DNA of 57,906 bases from Hondaea fermentalgiana (taxonomy: Eukaryota > Sar > Bigyra > Thraustochytrida > Thraustochytriidae), in contig NPFB01000145.1 of the NCBI GenBank assembly GCA_014084085.1, positions 26,957 to 84,862 of the forward strand, written 5' to 3'. How positions within the stretch are numbered: the stretch's first letter is position 1; each line of letters starts with the position of its first letter. Shown in pieces: positions 1 to 7,739 of the stretch. The notes under the pieces are model-generated. The model was not told the origin of the DNA. It saw nothing but the letters and a program-made list of their open reading frames with translations, and made no database searches. Made by a program: the position numbers and the translations under genes.

Positions 1-3
1 GGG

Positions 4-31
4 AAAAAAAAAAAAAAAAAAAAAAAAAAAA
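4..31. repeat. Poly-A tract
   Basis: A run of 28 A bases about 70 bp upstream of the first ATG. It could be a promoter A-tract or a Pol III terminator for something transcribed on the minus strand outside the window. Nothing supports either choice here. Confidence 0.6.
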
Positions 32-100
32 CAGCTCCCTACTTCATCTCTGCACGCGCTTCGGTCGGTGTCGATCGGCTTGTCCAGCAAGCGAGCAAGC

Positions 101-2086
101 ATGTGGACCAACAACGGCAACGCGCACGGGTCGAACGGGGTCGGCAACGGAGGCAGCATGATGCGCCTGCCCGGGGCCGGCGGCTACCATGGAATGGGCC
201 AGCCTCAACAACAGCAGCCGCAGCAGCAGCAACACCACAATCAACAGCAGCAGCAGCAGCAGCAACAACAACATAATCAGCAGCAGCAGCAGCAGCAGCC
301 ATGGTATCCTGACCCTGCCCTCCTCGAGGAGCTTCGTGCACGAGGCCCCGGCCAATACAGGATTCATATGCGCTCCTACGACACGGGCTTTGGCGGCAAC
401 AACATGAACAACAACGGCAATGGCAACAGAAACAACATGAACCAGAACGGAGGGAACGGGCTGCCCATGAACTTTTTGAACCGCGCAACAAATTTCTCGC
501 AGCAAGCACTTGATGGCAACAACAGGAACAGCAATAGCAATAACATGTCCTCGTTCATGGGTCAAGGTCAGTCGGAGCAAATGCAGCAGCAGCAACCCCA
601 GCAACAAATGATGATGCACCCGCAAGCCATGCAGCACTCCGGCATGCATCATCACATGACTCCTCAAATGCAGCAGCAGATCCAGCAGTGGCAAGCAGCA
701 CAAATGGCTGCCGCGCAGCAACAGCAACAACAGGCGTACATGGCCCAGAACGGCATCTACTCGGTCGATGTCGTCCGCAATCAGTCCATGGGCGCCGACG
801 TCTTCCTCATCCAGGCCGGCAACTTTGGCGGCTTTCCCATGCAAGCCAAAAAGTCCAAGAAGCGCCGTCAACGCGACCCCCTCGCCCCCAAGCCCGCGCG
901 CTACGCCTGGAACTTCTTCTTTAAGGAGCACTACAAAAAGATCCGCAACAAAAATTATGGCGGCGAGCACTTTGACGTGCAGAAAGCCTTCACCGACATC
1001 GGCCATAGCCTCGGTGACAAGTGGAAGTCTCTCACCGCCGAGGAAAAGGAACCATACAATAAAATGGCTCAAGAGGATAAAAAGCGCTTCGAGCGCGAAA
1101 TGAAGGAGTATACCAACTCCCGCGCCGGCGACCGTGGCTCCGACGACGATGACGACGACGACGACGCTAGCAACGCCGGAGACGAGATCTCCTCGCCCCA
1201 GCCCGCCAACGACGAAAAGGGCAACGAGCGCAATTCCAGCAACTCTGCCGACGACACCGTCGACTTTGATGAGTCCAAGGACGACGAGGTCGACCTCGAT
1301 GCCACCCCGCGCCCCGCCAAGAAGGCACGCATGGCAGACCCCGCCAGCGACAGCGCCTCCAGGAAGAAGTCCAAGAAGTCCCGCACCGACGACATCGACG
1401 CTGGCGCCCCCGGTTCCGACCTCCCCAAGTCCTTCGAAACCGAGGACGGCCTCAAGGTCAACATTATCCGCCCCGGCGAGGAGGCCCCTGCGCCGAATAT
1501 GACCGAAATGACCGCCGATGTCCTCGTCACCGATGACGACGAGACCTTTATTGTCATGATGTCCGCCACCCTTCGCAAGCTTCACGTCAAGGAGGGCTAC
1601 CAGAACCTCAACATTCACGTTGCCCACAATGGCGAGGAGGCACTCAAGAAAATTGTCGAGGAAAAGCAACGCTTTGCCGTTGTTACCATGGACAAGGTTA
1701 TGGGTGAGCTCGATGGTGTCGAGACTGTCAAGAAGATGCGTGAGGCAGGGTACGATGGCTGCGTTGTTGGCGTCACCGGTGACTCGGACGGCAAAACGGA
1801 CGATTTTGAGCAGGTTGGCGCCGACAAGACCCTGTACAAGAATCAAAGTGGTCTCTTCTCCCAGGTCCACAGCATCCTCGTCGAAAAACTTTCTGACCAG
1901 GATCATCCTGCCAGCGATCCGAGCAAGGAGTCCACGGTCGAAATCGAGGAAATTAAGGATGAGCCCAACACCAACAAGGCTAATGCTGACGCTGCTGCTG
2001 CTGCTGATCATGCGTCCGAAAAGGACAATGATAATGTTCGCGCCAATGTTGCCTCCCCGGGCGAGCCTGTGACTGCTGCATCTTAA
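101..2086 (+). CDS. HMG-box protein with C-terminal response-regulator receiver domain
   Basis: Predicted 661-residue nuclear protein. The first ~250 residues are rich in Gln, Asn and Met, with long polyQ runs (CAG/CAA mix). An HMG box follows at roughly residues 262-340 (PARYAWNFFFKEHYKK, then GDKWKSLTAEEKEPYNKM), then acidic and basic linkers (DDDDDDD, KKARM, RKKSKKSR). Residues ~472-590 form a receiver (REC) domain: an acidic cluster TDDDE, the phospho-acceptor Asp531 in VTMDKVMGELDG, Thr559 in GVTGD and Lys576 in ADKTLYK. These are the canonical receiver residues, so phosphorylation is plausible. HMG boxes bend DNA; the inference is a DNA-binding output of a His-Asp phosphorelay. The open frame extends to 68 without an ATG, so 101 is the first ATG. 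Domain calls are firm, the function is inferred. Confidence 0.88.
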   Translation: MWTNNGNAHGSNGVGNGGSMMRLPGAGGYHGMGQPQQQQPQQQQHHNQQQQQQQQQQHNQQQQQQQPWYPDPALLEELRARGPGQYRIHMRSYDTGFGGNNMNNNGNGNRNNMNQNGGNGLPMNFLNRATNFSQQALDGNNRNSNSNNMSSFMGQGQSEQMQQQQPQQQMMMHPQAMQHSGMHHHMTPQMQQQIQQWQAAQMAAAQQQQQQAYMAQNGIYSVDVVRNQSMGADVFLIQAGNFGGFPMQAKKSKKRRQRDPLAPKPARYAWNFFFKEHYKKIRNKNYGGEHFDVQKAFTDIGHSLGDKWKSLTAEEKEPYNKMAQEDKKRFEREMKEYTNSRAGDRGSDDDDDDDDASNAGDEISSPQPANDEKGNERNSSNSADDTVDFDESKDDEVDLDATPRPAKKARMADPASDSASRKKSKKSRTDDIDAGAPGSDLPKSFETEDGLKVNIIRPGEEAPAPNMTEMTADVLVTDDDETFIVMMSATLRKLHVKEGYQNLNIHVAHNGEEALKKIVEEKQRFAVVTMDKVMGELDGVETVKKMREAGYDGCVVGVTGDSDGKTDDFEQVGADKTLYKNQSGLFSQVHSILVEKLSDQDHPASDPSKESTVEIEEIKDEPNTNKANADAAAAADHASEKDNDNVRANVASPGEPVTAAS

Positions 2087-2110
2087 TTGGCCTCCCTTCC
2101 CGTTCTTTTC

Positions 2111-2147
<37 letters not shown>

Positions 2148-2958
2148 TCTCTTCATGCCCTCCTTTTCCCCATTTCCGTCGGCGTGCGTCGTTTCGTTCA
2201 TTGCAACAAGAGAGAGCTCACGGGTAAAAGGTCTGCGCCGTTTTTTATTTCACGGTTTTTGAGACCCACTTCAGCCCGAGCCTCCTTGTCAATCTACTGG
2301 CGAGTTATTCTGTTTTGCCCGGCACTTTGTATGGTCCGGCGAGCATTCATCGTTTCCCTCCCTCCTTCTTATTTTTTGACTGGTACGAGGTCCCGACCTT
2401 GCCTCGCACTCTAACACACTCTCGAAACGATGTTTCCACGCCTGCAATGCAAAACAAAATCTTCGCGCCCCTTCAGCGATCGATGGCACCTAGCCTACCA
2501 TATCAACAGATCCCCCCTGGCCGAGTTCACATTCATGACCAGTTCATTTTCGATCTTGCATACCTTTCATTCACATAAGCCAGACTTGCTCGCTCACAGG
2601 TGTGTTTCGAACCCACCCCACCCAAACATCAAACAGACAGACACCCACTTGTTTGACTCACCCATCCTTCTCAGCCGCTTGCATACACCCCGCCAGGTAA
2701 AAAGGTGATGACAACGTATCCGTTGGGTGGTTCCTGCCCCCGGGCCCAGGCCCAAACACGGCCCAGCTTTTTATGTTGTTGCCTCTTGCTTCTTCAAACA
2801 CACTTGCTCCCAACTGATGCAGACGCGCAAGAACGTTAGCAGCAGCGTCCTGATCGAGAAGAATCAGTGCATGGCAAGCTTGCTCAAACACCCTGAGGAG
2901 GCCTCCGCCGCAGCGCAGATAGACCGGAAGAGAAGAAAGCGCATAAAACAACCAGAGC
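2087..2958. other. Intergenic region with a (CT)n tract
   Basis: About 870 bp between two same-strand genes. It holds a (CT)n microsatellite near 2114-2152, directly 3' of the HMG-receiver gene, and otherwise AT-richer sequence with only short open frames of no protein-like composition. It presumably contains the 3' UTR of the first gene and the promoter of the second. Confidence 0.6.
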
Positions 2959-5166
2959 ATGCAGCACCTTCAGGACCTCGTGACCGTGCGCTCGCAAGGG
3001 AATAGTCAAGGATTCAGTCATTTACTTGACGAAAAAGGTCGCGCGCAAGCGCGCATTGAGAGTGAAAAGGCCTCGCGCGCCATCCTTTTGCGGCGCTCAT
3101 CCCGACCAGTCGAGCAGTCGCGCGCCACTCCTTGTAAGACAGCGCCAACGACCCTCGAGGTTGTCGCAAACCCTATTCAGGCCAGCAATAAAAGGTTTCG
3201 CACTCATGTAGCGCAACCGTCTGCAGCCTTTTCGGCATCGAGCCCGAGCGTGAGCCATCGTGCGTCCGTGGCAGCCCCACTTTATTACCCATCATCGCCA
3301 TCATCATCATCGCTATCGTCTTCATCGCCTTCGTCCTCCGCATCGTCCTTGAACGACTCCAACTTCTTCGACGACGAGGCGTCTTGTGCGTCCTCGAACT
3401 CTGAGGCATCCGTGACTGCGTTTGCCAGGCGACTACAAGCGGAACAGCGTCGAGCAAGCCGCATGGACACGCGTCAAAGACAGGAAGTTGTAATGGCGAT
3501 TATAGAGGCCCTTGAAAGTGATCTTGCCGAAAAAAACAAGGAGATTGCTCGCTTGCGACGCGAAAAACTCGAAGCTGAAAACAGGGCCTTCTTGGCCGCC
3601 CGGTCCGCACGCGCTCGTCGCCAAAAGAAGCTTGCAAGACCCGCGTGGGTCGATAGCGAGGACGAAGACAGCGAGGTCTCTGCGAATGAAAGGGAAGGCA
3701 AGCAGGACTATGACATTATCGAAGAGAAACAGCAAGCAAGAGACGGCGACGATGCAGACTCGTGGGTCCTTACGACGACAATGAGGAAACGGTGGAGGCA
3801 GACACGCACCGTCTCAACAAGCTCGACCATTTCGAGCGGACGATCCAGCGAGCGACGCGAACGCAGGCTACGCGAGTACGAAGAGGAACGCAGAGCGCGC
3901 GAGGAAGAGGAGCTTGCGCACACAAAGGTTCGCTTCAAGGCTCGGCCCATCCCGGTGTCAACGCTTATGCCCAAATACGAGGAAATTCGCGAGCAAACCG
4001 AAGCCCGCTCGCTCGCACGTAAACTTGATCGTCAAGCCAGACTTCAGGACGAGGTCAAGCCCTTTGCAAGGCTCGAACGCGCCACCAAGGCCTTGCAAAG
4101 CCGGCAAAAGGAGCAAAACGAGAATCGCAGAAAGCAAGAGCAAGCTCGTCGCCATAGCGCCGACGCCAACAATTCAAAGCAGTCACCTCGCAAAGATTTT
4201 GAACGCACAACTCGTGAGCACATGTCCCTCAAAGAGCGCCAAATCGAAGAGGACCGTCATCGCCGTGCTCGCTGCGATCGTCGCGCGCAGCAGCTCCTGC
4301 GGGATAGTCGGCTCCCGCAGCGCATGGAGCTCCATGAGCGCCAGCGTGCACGAGCGTCACAGAATGGCGCAGACGAGAGACCCGCTGCGCCCCTTGAATG
4401 CACCTTTCAGCCACAGGTCAACACGCGCGTCCCCGACTTTGCTGCGTCCAAGGAGCGGTGGATTCGCACCTTGGCACAGGCAAAACAAAAGCACAAACCA
4501 ACGCAGCCCAGCGTTGACCATTGGAGCATGTTCAGCAAAGACGCTGAGGCACGAAAGGAGCGGCGCAAGGCGCGCGCAGAGGCCAAGCAAGCAGCTGCCG
4601 AGGCCGCACGGGTCCAGGAAAAACAGCGCATGGCTTCCTTGGTCCGCCGCGTGCAGTCGGAAGCAGCCCGGAGACCTACCACAGTGAACATGACAAAGTC
4701 GCAGGAAATGCGACTTCGCAGCTGTGCAGAGGCCAAGGCCAAAGCCAAGGCCGACCAGGAGCGACAAGCAAAGCGACGAGCATCTCTTGCCGATCGGCAG
4801 CGAAAACGTTCATCTGTCATTCGCGCAATGGTCCAGGACGCCGAGGAACAGCGACGCGCCTCGACAGCCTACACGAGTCTCGAAGATGCCGCCGTGAAAG
4901 CACGCGAGCGTGCCAAGCAGGACCGGTTGGTGTGGCGGGAGCGCCGTCGAGAGCTGCGGGAAAAAATGAGCAATCCTCGACCTGACCGTGCTGCGCTCAT
5001 CGAACAGCATGGCGAGCGCCAGCGACTCCAGACACGCAAGCAGGCCGCTCTTGCGCGAGTTGCAGCAACCTTGCATGCCGCGGATGGTGGAAAGAGTACC
5101 AGCGCTGCGCTTTCGCAGGACGAGATGGATATTGTCCGAGAGACGATCGTCCAGGAGCAAATCTGA
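2959..5166 (+). CDS. FAM161-like (UPF0564) coiled-coil protein
   Basis: 735 residues starting at an ATG. The N-terminal ~130 residues are Ser-rich and probably disordered. Most of the rest is highly charged (Arg, Lys, Glu, Gln, Ala) and predicted coiled coil. The stretch FKARPIPVSTLMPKYEEI near residues 316-334 resembles the FKA-P-P motif of FAM161/UPF0564 proteins, and the later ECTFQPQVNTRVPDF block followed by Arg/Lys-rich helices fits that family's second conserved region. In animals FAM161 proteins bind microtubules at centrioles and ciliary bases, so a basal-body or flagellar role is inferred. The family call rests on short motifs; a generic coiled-coil protein remains possible. Confidence 0.6.
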   Translation: MQHLQDLVTVRSQGNSQGFSHLLDEKGRAQARIESEKASRAILLRRSSRPVEQSRATPCKTAPTTLEVVANPIQASNKRFRTHVAQPSAAFSASSPSVSHRASVAAPLYYPSSPSSSSLSSSSPSSSASSLNDSNFFDDEASCASSNSEASVTAFARRLQAEQRRASRMDTRQRQEVVMAIIEALESDLAEKNKEIARLRREKLEAENRAFLAARSARARRQKKLARPAWVDSEDEDSEVSANEREGKQDYDIIEEKQQARDGDDADSWVLTTTMRKRWRQTRTVSTSSTISSGRSSERRERRLREYEEERRAREEEELAHTKVRFKARPIPVSTLMPKYEEIREQTEARSLARKLDRQARLQDEVKPFARLERATKALQSRQKEQNENRRKQEQARRHSADANNSKQSPRKDFERTTREHMSLKERQIEEDRHRRARCDRRAQQLLRDSRLPQRMELHERQRARASQNGADERPAAPLECTFQPQVNTRVPDFAASKERWIRTLAQAKQKHKPTQPSVDHWSMFSKDAEARKERRKARAEAKQAAAEAARVQEKQRMASLVRRVQSEAARRPTTVNMTKSQEMRLRSCAEAKAKAKADQERQAKRRASLADRQRKRSSVIRAMVQDAEEQRRASTAYTSLEDAAVKARERAKQDRLVWRERRRELREKMSNPRPDRAALIEQHGERQRLQTRKQAALARVAATLHAADGGKSTSAALSQDEMDIVRETIVQEQI

Positions 5167-5900
5167 TCTTACAAAACCCTCAAAAAAACCATTACGATTG
5201 CTGTCGACTGCGACAGATACTGAGAACAAAATTTCCATCGACGCGAAAAAATTCTCGGCATCGATCAGCTTGGTGGCCCCAATCACCTCATGCTTGGCAT
5301 TTTTATTGAGAGAATGTTGATGTGTAAATGGAAATAATCGAAGAGAGGAAGTTACGATTCGACTATACGTAAGAGGAACTCCGCTTCTTGGCGAACATCA
5401 GAGCAGATAAATTGGTCACAGGCTTCTCTAATTGCTAAACGAGAGCTTGTTTGATCGGCGGATTTTTGGAGGCAGCTTCAAAATAATGACGCAAATTGCC
5501 GGCCCGCAGAGACGTAAAACGTGCAAGAGAAGAAGAGAGGAGGAAATGGACGTAAGCGCTAGCGATAGCAGATGCTCAGAGACAGCGATTACTCTTGAGC
5601 GCAGGAAACACATTATACTAGAGTAAGAACAACTTTGATTTTCGAATTGTGTATTTTTCTGAATTGCATCGTGATCATCATCGTCATCATCGTTGTCAAC
5701 AGCACATGATCGGCGTCCGGGACAGAGGCGGAGACCGAAAAAGATCAAGGCCGAGACCAGAAGATCAAGAAACCTGTATCCCTTCTCATCATCTTTCGCT
5801 TTTCCTTGCGTGCTCGCTTGGAAGTGAAAAAGCACCTTTATCAGCAGACGGGTATGCCAGTCGCCCATGCGGCTGTCCGGCTCACGATGGTGGCCGAAGT
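5167..5900. other. Intergenic region between convergent genes
   Basis: About 730 bp separating the 3' ends of the FAM161-like gene and the CAP gene. It contains only short open frames (one of 64 codons at 5432-5626 with no recognisable features), AT-rich stretches and a small CATCAT-like repeat near 5670-5695. I see no gene. Confidence 0.55.
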
Positions 5901-6398
5901 TTAGCTGCTGTAGAGGTCGGAGACCTTGGAGGTAATGGCGGGCTGATCGCCCGTGAGGTCGAGCGTGTAGACAAACTGCTCCGGGAGAGGCTTCTCGTAC
6001 ATCTCGCCGTCAGCGCTCTCAAAGTTGAGGTTCATCTCGGAGCTCTTGGCCGCAATGACCTGAAAGTCGGTGTTCTCCTGCGTTTCCTTGCTCATATAGA
6101 TGTGGCAGCCGTCCGTCTTATCGATGGCGACCGAGTTGAGGCGCGCGCCGGGCTTCATGATGATCTTGACGCGCTTGCAGTTCGAGACCTCGACGGTGGA
6201 CATCACCGAGTCCACGTAGAGCTCCAGCAGCGTGCAGTTGTCCACCTGCACCGAGTTGCACTTGCCCTTGACCTCGACCTTGCCGTACTTTCCCTTGTCG
6301 CCGCCGCACTTGTACACCGAGACGCTCTTGCGCATCGAGTCCACCTCCACGGTGCCGCTCTCCTCATTCTCAATCGACACAATGTTAGCCGCGTTCAT
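5901..6398 (-). CDS. Short cyclase-associated protein, C-CAP/CARP domain only
   Basis: 165 residues from the ATG at 6398. The whole protein matches the C-terminal beta-helical CARP region of Srv2/CAP: repeated short strands such as NCTLLELYVDSV, NCKRVKIIM and LNSVAIDKTDGCHIYM, and a C-terminal region with FVYTLDLTGDQPAITSKV. CAP proteins bind ADP-actin monomers and promote nucleotide exchange. Full-length CAPs are ~450-550 residues with helical-folded and WH2 parts; those are absent, as in the short apicomplexan CAPs. The frame continues upstream for ~240 codons but that part is low-complexity (Gly, Arg, Glu-rich) and lacks another ATG, so it is treated as 5' leader. Identification is firm. 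Confidence 0.9.
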   Translation of the reverse strand: MNAANIVSIENEESGTVEVDSMRKSVSVYKCGGDKGKYGKVEVKGKCNSVQVDNCTLLELYVDSVMSTVEVSNCKRVKIIMKPGARLNSVAIDKTDGCHIYMSKETQENTDFQVIAAKSSEMNLNFESADGEMYEKPLPEQFVYTLDLTGDQPAITSKVSDLYSS

Positions 6399-7735
6399 CG
6401 TTCCTGCTCCTGCTCCTGCTCCTGCTCCTGCGTCTGCTTCTCTCCTCCCGCGTCTTCTGCTCCTCCCACGTTTCGCTTCTGCGTCGCGACGGACTCCGGG
6501 AGGCGATCGATCTCCAGCAGCAGAACAGGCTGGACCTCTCTCTCCCTCTCCCTCTCCCTCTCTCCCTCTTCGAGTCTCGCCTTGCACACCCCCGAGGACT
6601 CCCCGGCCGCCCCCGCGCCTCTCACGCAGTGCCGGCGCCGCGCGGCCTTCCGGGGGGCACGTGGCGAGCCCCGGCGGCCCCGAAGATCCGGCGTTTCTTT
6701 CTCCTTTCGTCAAAGATTTTCTTCCCTCCTTCTTTCCAGTTCTTCCTTTCTTTTTCCCTTCTTGCTTGCTTTCCCTCCCTCCCTCCCTCCCTCCCTCCCT
6801 CCCTCGGCCGCAGCAGAAGGTCCGCCTGCGCCGCCGGCCCCGCGGCACGGCGCTGCGGCGCGCGGCCGCGCCAGCGAGGGAGCGAGAGCCGGAGGGCCCG
6901 AGAGCCGACAGCGACGCCGCGAGTCCAAGCCGAGCCAGGCCGAGGCGGGGACGCGACACGAAGACCGAACGTGGGAGAGAGTTGAAGTTGCAAAAATAGA
7001 TAGGCCTACTAGTAATAAAAAAAAAAAGTGAAAGTAACGAAAGAACAGAACAAGGGAAGAACGGGTGCACACCTTTGCCCCGCTGGAAATGGGGAACGGA
7101 GGGAAGAGAGAGAACTCGGGGAACATCGCCACTTACCATGGTCGAAGATCCGGACGATGTTTGTAGCGCGTACCAGACTCCGTATTGTGTGCAATAGAAT
7201 AGACCTAGAAGTGCTACTTAGTACGGTAGGATGGAAAATAGGGCTATGAAGTGACACAAGACGCGAGGACAGGGGAACGGATGAGGGTGAGGCGGGCGCC
7301 GGGTCTGGTACAGGCCAGGAGGAGCTCTCTTCGATTGTCGCAGCTCTGGCAGAAAGGAGGACAAGCGGGCGCGACTTGAACCTCGTAAAAACCCAAATCC
7401 GGAGGCAGGAAGGACATCCTGGCAGCGCGGGACGGAGACTCGCGCGGCGCAGGGCAGTCGGAAGCCGCGGCGCGATCGCTGCAAACGTCCCGACCCCTGT
7501 GCGCGTACGGGACGGTACTGCCTGCCGTCGGGATCGTTCGGAGACACGCGTGTTGGGTTGGTTACTACATTGATCAGTCTGCCGGCCGTCAAGGTGGGCT
7601 GGGCGAGCGTGCGCGTGGCCTCGTGAAGAAGCAAACGGACGAACGAGCGGAGCAGACGTGCGCGCGTACGCGCAAACGGCGAAAGGAGCCGCAAGACGAC
7701 GCGGCGACGACACTAACCCAAGACACCGAGCCACC
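6399..7735. promoter_or_regulatory. Divergent promoter region with purine/pyrimidine-biased repeats
   Basis: About 1.3 kb between the divergent CAP gene and the membrane-protein gene. It holds (CCTGCT)n at ~6401-6430 directly 5' of the CAP start (GAGCAG repeats on the CAP sense strand), CT-rich runs at ~6535-6567, and (CCCT)n at ~6772-6805. GC content is very high until ~6990, then drops, with an A run at 7017-7027. No protein-like open frame was found. Confidence 0.6.
6772..6805. repeat. (CCCT)n microsatellite
   Basis: Nine or so perfect CCCT units in the CAP upstream region. It forms a strong polypurine/polypyrimidine strand asymmetry that could adopt triplex structure; no function is shown. 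Confidence 0.85.
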
Positions 7736-7739
7736 ATGG
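7731..7739 (+). promoter_or_regulatory. Strong Kozak-type start context
   Basis: The ATG at 7736 sits in a near-perfect GCCACCATGG context (from 7730). It is followed at once by a signal peptide, so this ATG rather than the upstream open frame (open from 7658) is chosen as the start. Confidence 0.7.

Noticed and set aside
44..2011. Long minus-strand open frame (655 codons) opposite the HMG-receiver gene
   Set aside because: Leu/Val/Ala-rich antisense shadow of a CAG- and C-ending-codon-rich gene; no ATG-based domain architecture and the plus strand has clear HMG and receiver domains.
5432..5626. 64-codon plus-strand frame in the intergenic region
   Set aside because: ATG start but no composition, homology or context support.
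5649..7031. 460-codon plus-strand frame covering the CAP gene and its promoter
   Set aside because: Antisense to CAP, then low-complexity Ser/Pro/Arg sequence from CT-rich repeats; start context is poor.
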